Assembly (NCBI RefSeq): GCF_001879205.1 | Contig: NZ_MLFK01000010.1 | Coordinates: 62,001-126,000 of the forward strand | Length of the DNA stretch: 64,000 nucleotides | Reading direction: 5' to 3' | Origin: Flavobacterium johnsoniae | GTDB taxonomy: Bacteria; Bacteroidota; Bacteroidia; Flavobacteriales; Flavobacteriaceae | In this document: positions 33,575 to 42,779 of the stretch, piece after piece | Layout of the letters: the number at the start of each line of letters is the position of its first letter | How positions within the stretch are numbered: the first letter of the stretch is position 1 | Notes under the pieces: generated by a model | Seen by the model: only the letters and a program-made list of their open reading frames with translations | Told to the model about the DNA's origin: nothing | The model's database searches: none | Program-made: the position numbers and the translations under genes

Positions 33575-33618
33575 AAAAATCAGGGATCAAGCATTCACCA
33601 TACCCGTCCCTGATTTTT
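33575..33618. terminator. Bidirectional terminator
   Basis: Perfect 12-bp stem aaaaatcaggga / tccctgattttt with a 20-nt loop, directly after the GIY-YIG gene stop and 26 bp before the convergent lipoprotein stop. Confidence 0.85.
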
Positions 33619-33643
33619 GAATAAATAATTAACCAAATCGTAT

Positions 33644-36121
33644 TTATCTTCTTCCTCTAAAACCACCGCCGCCTCTAAAGCCGCCTAAACGGCCTCCGTC
33701 TCTTTGGAAGTTTTGGAAATTTCGGGTTTGCATTTCGCCACGATCTCTGGAGAATGCCGAGCGATCTAAATCGTTGGTAATATCAGGATGCCCGGCTTGT
33801 CCAAGTGGTTTATCCGGCTGTCCGAGAGTTTGATTGGCTCTAGGGAAATTATCACGCTGGATTCCCTCTCCTATTCGGTTTTCTCCTCCTAAATTACGGG
33901 TTTCACCTCCCAGATTTTGATTAGCTTTAGGCAGATTATCACGCTGAATCCTTTCCCCTTCTCCATTTGCTCCCAATCCCTGATTAGGTCTGTTGCGCTG
34001 TATCGCAGTTCCGGAACCTTTTGTCGAGCCTAGTTTACCCGCTTGTGTCCAGCCTCCGTTTCCGTTGTTATAATGGCTCCAGTTTCCGTTAGCATCCCTT
34101 TTGTAAACATGTCCGTCGTGTCCGGCATATAAATTATTGTTGGTGTGAATCGTGGTGCCGCCTCCCCTATGATGTGTAATTACACCTTTATTTCCACCAG
34201 AAGTTTCGTACCCAATTGCCGTTCCGCGTCTCGTAGTCACATGTCCGGTCTGAACCCATTGACGGCCGTTTGTAGCAGCCGAATGCCCCCATTGTGCATA
34301 CGCATTATGACCTTGGTTGGTTCTGGCATAATTTCCTGTCCACGGATTGTACGAACTAGCTGCTGTACGACCTCCGTACCAGCCTTGCATACTTGCAGAA
34401 CGTCCGTATCTTCCTGTTGCCGGATTATACCAAGCCGATGTTCCTGCTGCCCCATAAGGACCGTAAACATTTCTTCCTGCTGCCCAGCCTCCTGTCCACG
34501 GATTGTAAACCGCTCCGCCTCCATAAGCATAAGGCCACGGACGGTAAATTGGATATAAACCGCCGTAATAAACATAAGGCGGGTAATACCATCCTGTGCC
34601 ATAAGTTAATATAGCACCCAATGTAGCCCCCACAATAAAGGCTCCAAAATATCCCGCTGTTGTGCTGCTTTCTACCGTTGTATCGGTTGTAGTTTGGGTA
34701 ACATACGTTACATTATAAACTGGAGAGCTTGGCGGAATGGTATAAATTTCTTTCGGAACAGAATCGCAGGTTTTCCAAGGTCCGTTAGGGCTTGTCGACA
34801 TGAACCAAACGGCCTGAAAACACAAATAATACAAATCACCTACTTTTATGATTTTCTCCTGAGTATTGCTTGCATACTGCATTTTTGTGCCTTCAATAGG
34901 TTTAAATTGCGGCGTTCCATCATAAGTAACTTTTACTTTTGCTTCGGCATCAGATTTCTTTATTATGGCTGTTGTAGGAACCTGAGACAGCATTACAGCA
35001 TCTTGCGCTTCCTGAGTTCCGGGTACAGAGGTTAAAACATTTCCTCTTGGAGAATCTTTCGGGATTTTAGCAAAATCGGCAGGAAGATTATTTCCTGCAT
35101 ACGACCATGGTCCTGTTAATTCTTTCGATTTAAACCATCTTCCGGATAATAATACATAATACTGTCCATCGGCTTCATTCGCAAAAATATCATTTTCGGT
35201 ATTGTCGATGTATAATAATTTGGTTCCGTCAATTTTAACAAATTTAGGATTTCCATTTACTGCTATTAATTCAGCCGGTTTACTGCTGTAGAAAACCTGT
35301 GGAACAGTACCACCGGATGGAGGCGGAATCATCTTCTTAACATCATCAAAATTCTGTCCTGAAGGCAGATTATTTAAACCAGAAGCCAATTTGGTTGTTC
35401 TGGTCCATTTTCCGTCTAATGTTTTTGAAGTAAGCCAGACATTATCGGCCAGCAAATAATAATCTTTTGCTGTTTTATCAAAAAACAAATCCCAATTAGT
35501 ATTGACTACATATTGTATATCTGTTTTGTCTATAGGGACCAAAACAGGTTCTCCCTGCACAATAAGCAAAACAGCCGGATTGGTGCTGTAAAAAATAGTA
35601 GGAGGATCATTTTTAGCAGTAATTCCTTTCGCCGGGCCCTTGGTTTGATTCAAATCAGCCAGAATGCGATCTACAGAAATAGGATCTCCGCCTTTAGGCA
35701 GTGTTTCTTTAAACAATTTTTCCATTTCCGGAATCTTCTTTTTATCAAGAGCAGGAAAACGTACATCGGATACCTGAACATTCTTAAAAAAAACACTTCG
35801 ATTATCCTTGTCTACTAATGTTTCGGCTTTTAAAGAAGCTACGCCCAAAACTTGTTTTCCATCTTTTGGAGTTAAAGAAAAAGCCAGTCGGGCTGTAATT
35901 TCCTTATAATCTTTCCAATCATCAACCTGGGGCTGATAATAAACCAGTTTTGTACCATTAGTATCTATTTCGCGAGGCCAGCCGTTATCGGTCAGTGAGG
36001 TAGAGTCAGAAGCAGTTGATTGCGCGGCTTCTGTACTTGATTGATTAGAATCTTTGTCTTTCTTGCAGGAGAAAAAAATTGAACTAACACAAACTACAAT
36101 TATTAGAAAAGCTTTTTTCAT
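33644..36121 (-). CDS. Large lipoprotein with three WF-GPW repeats and Gly-rich C-terminus
   Basis: 825 aa. A lipoprotein signal (lipobox SIFFSC, Cys19) precedes a domain starting KLVYYQPQVDDWKDYKEI. Three repeats follow, each with a Tyr-Asn-Thr strand, then YY-L...VW or RWF-S, then GKW/GPW (DYYLLADNVWLTSK, QYYVLLSGRWFKSK, LYYLCFQAVWFMST). Then comes a hydrophobic segment (AGYFGAFIVGATLGAILTY) and a long Gly/Tyr/Trp/Arg-rich tail ending in GGFRGGGGFRGRR. Similar proteins are sometimes annotated as carbohydrate-binding family V/XII, but the function is unproven. Surface exposure is likely. Confidence 0.85.
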   Translation of the reverse strand: MKKAFLIIVVCVSSIFFSCKKDKDSNQSSTEAAQSTASDSTSLTDNGWPREIDTNGTKLVYYQPQVDDWKDYKEITARLAFSLTPKDGKQVLGVASLKAETLVDKDNRSVFFKNVQVSDVRFPALDKKKIPEMEKLFKETLPKGGDPISVDRILADLNQTKGPAKGITAKNDPPTIFYSTNPAVLLIVQGEPVLVPIDKTDIQYVVNTNWDLFFDKTAKDYYLLADNVWLTSKTLDGKWTRTTKLASGLNNLPSGQNFDDVKKMIPPPSGGTVPQVFYSSKPAELIAVNGNPKFVKIDGTKLLYIDNTENDIFANEADGQYYVLLSGRWFKSKELTGPWSYAGNNLPADFAKIPKDSPRGNVLTSVPGTQEAQDAVMLSQVPTTAIIKKSDAEAKVKVTYDGTPQFKPIEGTKMQYASNTQEKIIKVGDLYYLCFQAVWFMSTSPNGPWKTCDSVPKEIYTIPPSSPVYNVTYVTQTTTDTTVESSTTAGYFGAFIVGATLGAILTYGTGWYYPPYVYYGGLYPIYRPWPYAYGGGAVYNPWTGGWAAGRNVYGPYGAAGTSAWYNPATGRYGRSASMQGWYGGRTAASSYNPWTGNYARTNQGHNAYAQWGHSAATNGRQWVQTGHVTTRRGTAIGYETSGGNKGVITHHRGGGTTIHTNNNLYAGHDGHVYKRDANGNWSHYNNGNGGWTQAGKLGSTKGSGTAIQRNRPNQGLGANGEGERIQRDNLPKANQNLGGETRNLGGENRIGEGIQRDNFPRANQTLGQPDKPLGQAGHPDITNDLDRSAFSRDRGEMQTRNFQNFQRDGGRLGGFRGGGGFRGRR

Positions 36122-36428
36122 AAATTAAAAATTTGATTACTATTTATTGAAAAATTGGTTTTTATCTATACCCAAAAAAATTGTGATGTATAAAAGTATA
36201 TTTAGGAAAAGTACAAACCTATTTATGAGACTTTTAATTGGTTTCATTTTCTAACTTGAAACCAAAAATTTATTTGAAACAATTGAACGCAGTTATTTTT
36301 TTGATTTATAAAGCGTATAAAATAGAAGTGAATTGATTAAGAATAATTTTTTAAAAACAAAACAGAACCCCACAGCCCTGATTTATTATAATTATAAAAT
36401 AATTTTATAACTACTAAAAATTATTAAT

Positions 36429-36459
36429 TTGATTAATAATAACTACCGCCATAAATTTG
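36429..36459 (+). promoter_or_regulatory. Consensus promoter of osmC
   Basis: TTG (36429-36431), 20 bp, TAAATTTG (36452-36459); predicted start near 36464. The remaining intergenic sequence (36122-36428) shows no gene. Confidence 0.65.
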
Positions 36460-36520
36460 TCTCATCAAAATCAAACAATTGATTTGAAAAAATAAATAAC
36501 AACTTTAAAAAATAGAAATC

Positions 36521-36937
36521 ATGAAATTTACAAGAAGAGCAAATGCAAACTGGAAAGGTACAGGAATGGAAGGAAAAGGAACCATTAGTACACAAAGCAC
36601 AACATTGGATAATGCACAATTGTCTTTTAAAACTCGTTTTGACGAAGGTGTTGGAACCAACCCGGAAGAATTAATTGCTGCGGCACATTCAGGCTGTTTT
36701 ACCATGCAGTTAAGTTTTTTATTATCAGAAGCAGGATTTGTGCCGGAAGACTTAAACACAACAGCAAAAGTAACTTTTGAAGACGGAACGATTACTTTAA
36801 TTCAATTAGAATTGACCGGAAAAGTTTCTGGGATCTCTGAAGAAGATTTCCAGAAAGCAGCACAAAAAGCGAAAGAAATCTGTCCGATTTCTAAACTTCT
36901 TAATACTGAAATCACTTTAGCGGCAACGTTAAATTAA
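36521..36937 (+). CDS. osmC: OsmC-family peroxidase
   Basis: 138 aa. The OsmC branch is shown by KFTRRANANWKGTGMEGKGTI at the start, TNPEELIAAAHSGCFTMQLS with the first Cys and KEICPISKLLNTEI with the second, spaced as in OsmC. It reduces organic peroxides using two cysteine thiols in the cytoplasm. It has its own consensus promoter and is followed 85 bp later by an exported alpha/beta hydrolase; a short tcccgaggtttcggga hairpin lies between them. OxyR is encoded on the opposite strand 0.9 kb away. Confidence 0.92.
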   Translation: MKFTRRANANWKGTGMEGKGTISTQSTTLDNAQLSFKTRFDEGVGTNPEELIAAAHSGCFTMQLSFLLSEAGFVPEDLNTTAKVTFEDGTITLIQLELTGKVSGISEEDFQKAAQKAKEICPISKLLNTEITLAATLN

Positions 36938-37022
36938 TTTCTAAATATAACAACACAACAATTAAAATCTATAATCAATCCCGTCCCGAGGTTTCGGGAT
37001 CGGGACTAAAATCTAAAATAAA

Positions 37023-37793
37023 ATGAAAACAATATTCAAAAGTTTTTTAACATTCGCAGTATTAATTTTAAGCTTAGCGTTTACATCAGCAAATGTAAAC
37101 GCACAAACTGCCTCTCAAATTAAAAACGTAGTCTTGGTTCACGGTGCTTTTGCAGACGGATCTGGCTGGAAAGGTTTGTACCAAATTTTAACCAAAAAAG
37201 GGTATAATGTAACAATCGTTCAAAATCCGTTAAGTTCTTTAGAAGATGATGTTAAAGCAACTAATTTAGCTTTAGACAAACAAGACGGCCCTGCAATTTT
37301 AGTGGGACATTCTTGGGGCGGAACAGTTATTACAGAAGCCGGAAACCATCCAAAAGTTGCCGCTTTGGTTTATGTAGCAGCTTTACAGCCTGATAGTGGC
37401 GAAAATTCTATTCAATGGTTGCAAACTGCCCCTCCAGCTCCTGAAAATGGTGTATTGCCTCCAGATGATAAAGGAATTGCTTATTATGATAAAGCAAAAT
37501 TTCATGCTGGTTTTGCAGGCGATTTAAGTAAAGAAGATGCTGATTTTATGTTTGCTTCGCAAGGTGCTTTTTATGCAAATGGTTTTGGAACACCAATTAC
37601 AAAAGCAGCCTGGAGAACTAAACCATCTTACGGAATCATAGCAACAGAAGACAAAAGTATCGTTCCAAGCATTCAACATGCTATGTACAAACGTTCTAAT
37701 AGCAAAATTACAGAAATAAAAGGAAGCCACGTGGTTTTTATTTCACAGCCGGCAAAAGTCGCTAATGTAATTATTGAAGCTTCTAAAAAATAA
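37023..37793 (+). CDS. Exported alpha/beta hydrolase (serine esterase-like)
   Basis: 256 aa with signal peptide MKTIFKSFLTFAVLILSLAF...NVNAQT. The core begins NVVLVHGAFADGSGWKGLY, has the nucleophile elbow AILVGHSWGGTVITEAG with Ser, and ends with the catalytic His in IKGSHVVFISQPAKVA. This is the HGAFADGSxW group related to plant salicylate-methyl esterases. In contrast to the two exported hydrolases at 24-27 kb, the nucleophile is Ser. Likely periplasmic. It may be co-transcribed with osmC. Confidence 0.9.
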   Translation: MKTIFKSFLTFAVLILSLAFTSANVNAQTASQIKNVVLVHGAFADGSGWKGLYQILTKKGYNVTIVQNPLSSLEDDVKATNLALDKQDGPAILVGHSWGGTVITEAGNHPKVAALVYVAALQPDSGENSIQWLQTAPPAPENGVLPPDDKGIAYYDKAKFHAGFAGDLSKEDADFMFASQGAFYANGFGTPITKAAWRTKPSYGIIATEDKSIVPSIQHAMYKRSNSKITEIKGSHVVFISQPAKVANVIIEASKK

Positions 37794-37805
37794 ATTTCAA
37801 AAAAG

Positions 37806-37849
37806 AAATTCCAAATTCCAAACTTTCTAAGACTTGGAATTTGGAATTT
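37806..37849. terminator. Bidirectional terminator, 16-bp perfect stem
   Basis: aaattccaaattccaa pairs with ttggaatttggaattt across a 12-nt loop, between the convergent hydrolase and oxyR genes. Confidence 0.85.
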
Positions 37850-37857
37850 AAATAGTT

Positions 37858-38829
37858 TTAAGAAAACTTACTTACCGCTTTCACAAAATACGGCGAATCG
37901 TTCCAGCGTATTTTTCGATAGGCAAAATCTTTTTTAAGCGAATCCGGAAGGCAGTTCCATATAGCTTCGTTCATTTTTTCGAGTAATAACTTCTTCGAAA
38001 AAGAATCGGAAACTACTAAACTGATTTCCCTTACCGGAATGGGTTCTTTAAAAGGTTTAAAAAGTGGGGATTGTGTTTCGTTTAAAATAGAAAGCTGCGG
38101 AATAATAGCAAATCCTAATTGTGCGCGAACCAGATTTTTCAGAGTTTCGATAGAGCTGATATCATACGTAAACTGCTCTTTGATTTTATCTGAAGTTTTG
38201 AGTCCGCAGATATCTAAAAGCTGGGCATTATAGCAGAATTCATGATGAAGCAGCAACAATTCGGTTTTATCCGTTGGCTGGAGTTCATAAAACTCTTCAT
38301 TTGCCATAGGATGCAATTCATTCAAATACGCAACAAATGGTTCTTTAAAAATAGGATGTTCAATTAAATTGGGATTTCCGGTTGGTGTTGCCATAATTAC
38401 CACATCGAGCGCACCGGTTTCTAAATCTTTCATCAATTGTCCGGTATTAGATTCCCGGATAATAAATTTTACTTTTGGAGCAGCTTCTTTCATTGCTTTA
38501 ATGAACAACGGAATAAGATAGGGCGATAACGTTGAAATGATTCCGAGTTTTAACTCTCCTTCTAATAGATTTTTCTCGTTCACCACAAAATCACGGATTT
38601 CATCAGCTTCGCGGAGAATTTTCCTGGCTTTGTTTATAATTTCAGTTCCAAGAGTTGTAGGTGTTAAGGGTACTTTATTTCGATCAAAAATCTTGATTCC
38701 GATTTCTTCTTCCAGATTTTTTAACTGAATTGTAAGTCCGGGCTGCGTTACCATACAAACTTCGGCTGCTCTTGCAAAATGACGTTCTTCGTCTAAAGCG
38801 ACTATATATTTTAACTGCTGAATGGTCAT
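37858..38829 (-). CDS. oxyR: OxyR-type LysR-family peroxide regulator
   Basis: 323 aa. N-terminal LysR HTH (MTIQQLKYIVALDEERHFARAAEVCMVTQPGLTIQLKNLEEE, quoted to show the family start only by MTIQQLKYIVAL). The effector domain contains HHEFCYNAQLLDICG with two Cys nine positions apart, the spacing of the redox pair C199-C208 of E. coli OxyR, which forms a disulfide with hydrogen peroxide. The gene is convergent with osmC/hydrolase and its target promoters are not identifiable here. Confidence 0.9.
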   Translation of the reverse strand: MTIQQLKYIVALDEERHFARAAEVCMVTQPGLTIQLKNLEEEIGIKIFDRNKVPLTPTTLGTEIINKARKILREADEIRDFVVNEKNLLEGELKLGIISTLSPYLIPLFIKAMKEAAPKVKFIIRESNTGQLMKDLETGALDVVIMATPTGNPNLIEHPIFKEPFVAYLNELHPMANEEFYELQPTDKTELLLLHHEFCYNAQLLDICGLKTSDKIKEQFTYDISSIETLKNLVRAQLGFAIIPQLSILNETQSPLFKPFKEPIPVREISLVVSDSFSKKLLLEKMNEAIWNCLPDSLKKDFAYRKIRWNDSPYFVKAVSKFS

Positions 38830-39150
38830 TGGTGTAGTTTCTAAAATACTGAGATGCTAAGGTAATAAGAATTGCAGATAAACTTTATGAAAGTTGCTGT
38901 CGAAATTAAAAACGGAAAGTTGAAATCTGAATCGCAGACAAACTTTGTAAAAGTTCAAAACTTGACAAAGTTATTGAGGGAGAAACTTTTGTAAAACTTT
39001 AACAATAGTTTTAAAACCCAATTATAGCTTTTATCGTACATATATAAAATGAGGTTTGGGAATGGAGTAAATTCAAATGGAGTAGTTTTTGGAGCATGTT
39101 GAGTTTATCATTCCTAAATTATCTTTTCAAATTAAATCTTTAAACCAAAA
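38830..39150. other. Intergenic region without gene
   Basis: 320 bp upstream of oxyR. It contains imperfect aaactttgtaaaagttc and aaacttttgtaaaacttt repeats (38930-39010) and no ORF worth calling. Confidence 0.5.
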
Positions 39151-39179
39151 AAAAAGCGGTCCTAAATAGATCGCTTTTT
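39151..39179 (-). terminator. Terminator of the siderophore-interacting protein gene
   Basis: Reverse strand: AAAAAGCGATC / GGTCCGCTTTTT-like stem of 11 bp with one G-T pair, followed by a T-run; 33 bp after the stop at 39212. Confidence 0.8.
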
Positions 39180-39211
39180 CATTTTATTTGAAGCAGTTTC
39201 TGATGGAAAAA

Positions 39212-39937
39212 TCAAAGTCCTGCTTTTCCTTCTGCCCAATAAGGCTGTGTATGGATGTTTTTGTTTGAAATTCCTTTTTCTCTCAACGCTTTTCGAAACG
39301 CCTGAATAGACTTTGCATTTCCCATTAAATAGAAAAAACCGTTTTTCCATAAATCCCAAATTTCTGTATCTAAGTTATGAAGCGCTTTTATGGCCTGTTC
39401 TGCTTTGCTTATTGATTTTGGAACAACATCAACAACAAGCCCCAATTTTTCGGGAACACAAATCGAGTCTTCGTCTAATTCCAAAATCCCTAAATAGTTT
39501 TTTTCTGTTCGGTTAATTTCGTCTTTCATGCTTTTAAAAACGCTGATGCAGGTTTCGTCTCCAAAAAAGAAATGATATTTTGCTTCTTTATTAAAGATCT
39601 TAAAACCTCTTGGCAAACCTACTGTAATTTGATCGTTTGGTTTTAAATTATCAACAAATTTACTTCCTGGTCCGTTATGGTGAATGTGAAAAATAACTTC
39701 GAAAGTTCCGGTTTCGCTGTTCCATTTACTTGGAGTATAATTGCGATAATTGGTATCGTCAATCCGGATTACAATTGCTTGTCCGAGTTTGAATTTAACA
39801 TGCGGAAAAACGCCTTTAAAATGAATAATTTTTATATTGGGACTTGGCGTTTCAACAGACGTAACATTTACTTTGCAAATTTTATTGGTAAACGTCATTT
39901 CCATAAAATCACCAATAATTTTGGGCATTGAACTCAT
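39212..39937 (-). CDS. Siderophore-interacting FAD-binding protein (SIP family)
   Basis: 241 aa. The N-terminal flavin domain contains DTNYRNYTPSKWNSETG (the RxYTxR-type FAD motif with Ser for the second Arg region) and HNGPGSKFVDNLKPND (phosphate-binding G). The NAD(P)-binding half is shortened but ends with WKNGFFYLMGNAKSIQAFRKALREKG, as in SIP/ViuB reductases. These reduce ferric siderophores in the cytoplasm. The gene is convergent to none of its neighbours, lies 81 bp downstream of an AraC-type regulator, and could work with the TonB receptor at 43.8 kb. Confidence 0.85.
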   Translation of the reverse strand: MSSMPKIIGDFMEMTFTNKICKVNVTSVETPSPNIKIIHFKGVFPHVKFKLGQAIVIRIDDTNYRNYTPSKWNSETGTFEVIFHIHHNGPGSKFVDNLKPNDQITVGLPRGFKIFNKEAKYHFFFGDETCISVFKSMKDEINRTEKNYLGILELDEDSICVPEKLGLVVDVVPKSISKAEQAIKALHNLDTEIWDLWKNGFFYLMGNAKSIQAFRKALREKGISNKNIHTQPYWAEGKAGL

Positions 39938-40018
39938 AATTTTCGGGTTTTAAAATTCAATTCAAAATTGAAAATAAAACCCGAAAAAGATATTGAATGA
40001 TAAATGGCAATGATTGGA

Positions 40019-40873
40019 CTATTCGCGGAATTTCCTGCGAAACTCTAATGGCGTTTCTTTGGTGATTTTTTTAAACAAACGCGAAAAGTACGTGTGATCC
40101 TGAAAACCGAGTGTAAAAGCAATTTCTTTTACTTCGTTTTCCGTATAATAAAGTAATCGCTGCGCCTCAGTAATCATAGCATTTTGAAGCCAATACGTAA
40201 CTGATTTACCTGAAGAAGCATTGACGCAGTCATTTAAATGAGAAGTTGTGATATTTAGTTTCTTTGCAAAATAAGACGGGCTTTCTAAAAACGTACGATC
40301 TGAAATCAGTTTTTTGAAATTGGCATAAATTAATCCGGATTGATTTTTTATTTCTTTCGTCTGATTTTTTGATCCTGAATAAATACTGGCCAAATTGTAA
40401 ATCAAGGCATTAAAAAGACCATTAATAATCTGTCCTTTATTTGGATTGGAACCTTTAAAAGAACGATGTAATAAAAATATAGTATCTAAAAGTTCTTCCT
40501 TATATTCCGAATCAATCACATTGAGCTGTTCTGAAATTTCTAAATTCTGAAAAATCTCAATACAATTATTAGGAATAAGAAAGGGCGCGATGCCAATATA
40601 ATATCCGGCCGCATCTGGTGAACCATCTTGTCCGTGATGAACCTGAAGAGGTTTTATCATCAATACATTAATTGCATTTATTTGAATATCGACCATATCA
40701 CATTGAATTGCGGCCTGCCCTTTTGTAAGTACAAAAAAGATAAAAAAATCATCGCGGTGCACCTCTAATCTCTTATCAAAATTGGCAAAATCATCAGCAG
40801 AATGATACGCCGCAAAAATACCGCCAACAGCTTCCGGACTTTGATTGTATATGGGTATTTTTTTCAATTGCAA
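40019..40873 (-). CDS. AraC-family transcriptional regulator
   Basis: 284 aa with an N-terminal cupin-like arm (VHRDDFFIFFVLTKGQAAIQ) and a C-terminal double HTH: SYFAKKLNITTSHLNDCVN and VKEIAFTLGFQDHTYFSRLFKKITKETPLEFRR, of which the GFQDHTYFSRLFKK signature is diagnostic. It is 15 bp downstream of a MarR gene and 81 bp upstream of the SIP gene, which it may regulate. Bacteroidota AraC proteins of this type often control iron or siderophore genes, but that is inference. Confidence 0.9.
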   Translation of the reverse strand: MQLKKIPIYNQSPEAVGGIFAAYHSADDFANFDKRLEVHRDDFFIFFVLTKGQAAIQCDMVDIQINAINVLMIKPLQVHHGQDGSPDAAGYYIGIAPFLIPNNCIEIFQNLEISEQLNVIDSEYKEELLDTIFLLHRSFKGSNPNKGQIINGLFNALIYNLASIYSGSKNQTKEIKNQSGLIYANFKKLISDRTFLESPSYFAKKLNITTSHLNDCVNASSGKSVTYWLQNAMITEAQRLLYYTENEVKEIAFTLGFQDHTYFSRLFKKITKETPLEFRRKFRE

Positions 40874-40888
40874 TTTTATTTGAAATAT

Positions 40889-41374
40889 TTATTTCTCAGC
40901 CTCACTCTTTAGCTGCAATGCTCTTTGTATAAAACTCTGATGCATTATTTTATTTTCGGCTTCGTTGATTGCCTGAAGAAGATTGTTCTGATTGTCGGCA
41001 ATATCGCTAAGGACTTTCTGCATTACATCCCAAACGGGTTTCATTTGTTCGATTAATTCTTGTCCTTTTGCGGTAAGCTGAATAAGGCGTTTTCGTTCGT
41101 CTATTTTATCTTTTTTAGAACGAATCAGTTTTTGTTTTTCCAGTTCTTTTAAAAGACTTATCGTAGACGGGTGTGTATAGCCAATTTCATTGGCAATTTC
41201 AACTACGCTTAAAACCTCTTTATGATATAATGTATAAATAACCGGAAACCATTTGGGTTCAAAATCAATCCCGTATGATTTATAAAACAAAGCGCCATCT
41301 TTACGTAACTGCTCACTCAATCGCTGCAATCGCGTAGAAAGGGCCAAAATACCTGATTCGTCTATAATATTCAT
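40889..41374 (-). CDS. MarR-family transcriptional regulator
   Basis: 161 aa winged helix: VVEIANEIGYTHPSTISLLKELEKQKLI is the recognition region and DKIDERKRLIQLTAKGQELIEQMKP the wing and closing helix of MarR (quoted in part). It starts 2 bp after the acetyltransferase gene ends, so the two are coupled. The combination of MarR followed by GNAT occurs in many bacteria. Ligand and targets unknown. Confidence 0.9.
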   Translation of the reverse strand: MNIIDESGILALSTRLQRLSEQLRKDGALFYKSYGIDFEPKWFPVIYTLYHKEVLSVVEIANEIGYTHPSTISLLKELEKQKLIRSKKDKIDERKRLIQLTAKGQELIEQMKPVWDVMQKVLSDIADNQNNLLQAINEAENKIMHQSFIQRALQLKSEAEK

Positions 41375-41376
41375 CT

Positions 41377-41868
41377 TTATTTCTTTAAATTTAAATGACG
41401 GAACACATGATCTGGCGCCATCCAGGGAAAAGCATTTGGAAGCTCTTCTTTTTGAATTTCTACAAAATGATTCTTTTCATAAAAACGCAATGCGGCTTCT
41501 AATATTGAAATCGTTCCCAAATATAAATCATCGATTTTATTTTCTTTACAATATTCAATTAAAGTATCTAATAATTTCTGGGCAATCGAGAACTCTTTAC
41601 CACGAAATTCCTTTTTTACAAACATCTTTCTGATGGCTGCGGCATTATCTGCAAATTTTATTAAGGCAATTGTTCCAACTAATTCATCATTTATAAAAGC
41701 ACCCCAAAAGCCGCCGCCTCCAGCATAGTAAAAATTACTAATATTAAGCAGGTCGGGTTGATCTTCTATCGTAATGGGCACATTGAATTCCTTTTGCTGA
41801 ATGCTTAATATTAAGTCAACAATGGCATCTGAATATTGATTTTCGATAGGTTTAATTACAGGTTTCAT
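41377..41868 (-). CDS. GNAT-family N-acetyltransferase
   Basis: 163 aa. The acetyl-CoA-binding segment IRKMFVKKEFRGKEFSIAQKLLDTLIEYC holds the Q/RxxGxG/A-like loop (RGKEFS), preceded by the strand ELVGTIALIKF and followed by AALRFYEKNHFVEIQKEELP. The FYEKNHF motif is typical. The substrate cannot be predicted. First gene of a GNAT-MarR-AraC cluster; upstream lie about 275 bp without another gene, apart from a palindromic remnant near 41990-42020. Confidence 0.88.
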   Translation of the reverse strand: MKPVIKPIENQYSDAIVDLILSIQQKEFNVPITIEDQPDLLNISNFYYAGGGGFWGAFINDELVGTIALIKFADNAAAIRKMFVKKEFRGKEFSIAQKLLDTLIEYCKENKIDDLYLGTISILEAALRFYEKNHFVEIQKEELPNAFPWMAPDHVFRHLNLKK

Positions 41869-42144
41869 ATTTTAAAAATTTTTACAATGCAAAACTACGT
41901 AGTTAAATACATAAATAAAAATATTTATTCAATTTTATGATTTCTTTTATACTTTTGTAGTCTTATGCGACAAAGACATTATCCTTTTTTTGCCACAGAT
42001 TAAGCGGATAAAAAGATAACCCTAACTCACACAGAAATTGAAATTTCATTAAGCTTTATGAACTTATCAATTAGAGATAAAAACTTAAATTAGCTTATAT
42101 AACTTGTATAGCAGAAAATTTAACTTATACAGTTTAAAAAATAT

Positions 42145-42483
42145 ATGGAAAGAAATCAAAAAGAAGAATTTCAGGCGCTTCAGGATACTTTATATGTTTT
42201 GGGAGGAAAATGGAAACTTCCTATCATCAATTCTATTTGTAATGGCAACAATAGGTTTAAGGAAATTAAAGAAAGTATTCCGGGGATTACCGCACGCATG
42301 CTGTCGAAGGAACTAAAAGACATGGAACTGAATAATCTTGTAAAAAGAACTGAAGACCGAGATGCCAAAGTACCAATTCTATACGAATCTACATCTTACT
42401 GTCAGTCTTTCGGACCTATTATATCTGAAATGATTAAATGGGGAATTTCACATAGAAATCATATTAAAAGGCTTAAGGTTTGA
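42145..42483 (+). CDS. HxlR-family transcriptional regulator
   Basis: 112 aa: TLYVLGGKWKLPIINSICNG, then ITARMLSKELKDMELNNL and the wing PILYESTSYCQSFGPII. Unlike the HxlR at 9.7 kb it has no N-terminal Cys, so thiol sensing by that route is unlikely. It lies downstream of a divergent GNAT gene but about 275 bp away, so targets are unclear. A second frame overlapping the start (from 42104) is a shadow. Confidence 0.88.
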   Translation: MERNQKEEFQALQDTLYVLGGKWKLPIINSICNGNNRFKEIKESIPGITARMLSKELKDMELNNLVKRTEDRDAKVPILYESTSYCQSFGPIISEMIKWGISHRNHIKRLKV

Positions 42484-42600
42484 GGCTTCAGGTTTCAGGT
42501 TTCATGTTGCTCAGCTTTGTGGAAATCTTTGCAGTAAGATTAACGCCAGCACAACCTGAAACCTGAAACTTAAAAAACTTCAAACCTGAAACAAAAAAAA
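42484..42600. repeat. Inverted caggtttcaggtttca / aacctgaaacctgaaac repeat
   Basis: Left arm 42486-42505, right arm 42553-42592. It can form a long hairpin and may act as terminator for hxlR. The acctgaaacctgaaac motif recurs near 25.35 and 25.53 kb. Confidence 0.6.
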
Positions 42601-42631
42601 TTTCCTTACTTTTACACAAATTCCAAAAACT

Positions 42632-42670
42632 ATGTGCCAAAAAGGTTGTCTTCCTCCTCCAGTATTATAA
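42632..42670 (+). CDS. Possible 12-aa leader ORF before the EamA transporter
   Basis: ATG TGC ... TAA encodes MCQKGCLPPPVL. A -7-like box TACTTTTA (42607-42614) would give a leader of about 12 nt. The PPP run is a known cause of ribosome stalling, and two Cys lie within the first six residues. It is followed by two hairpins and the transporter gene 122 bp downstream. It could be a regulatory uORF, a small Cys peptide or chance. Confidence 0.45.
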   Translation: MCQKGCLPPPVL

Positions 42671-42699
42671 ATTAATCATTAGACTTTATGCTGTGCTTT

Positions 42700-42779
42700 A
42701 TACCGATTTGTATCTCGGTATTTCTTCTTATGCTTATAAGTCAATTCTAAATTAATTTATAATCCCGTCTTTTTAGACG
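42700..42779 (+). promoter_or_regulatory. Two hairpins between the short ORF and eamA
   Basis: ataccga / tcggtat (42700-42706 with 42715-42721), followed by tcttctt, and cgtct / agacg with a TTTT loop (42766-42779), 13 bp before the ATG. Together they could form an attenuator or a translational control hairpin. Confidence 0.4.

Noticed and set aside
34145..34614. Several ORFs opposite the Gly-rich tail of the lipoprotein
   Set aside because: They arise from the repetitive GC-richer tail and contain Cys/Arg/Ser-rich sequence with no family resemblance.
42104..42316. 70-codon ORF overlapping the HxlR gene start
   Set aside because: The HxlR frame from 42145 has the complete family motif; this frame is an out-of-frame shadow.
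42632..42670. Methanobactin-like peptide linked to the TonB receptor
   Set aside because: No MbnB/MbnC-like biosynthesis genes are nearby and the receptor has its own promoter, so a leader role is more economical.
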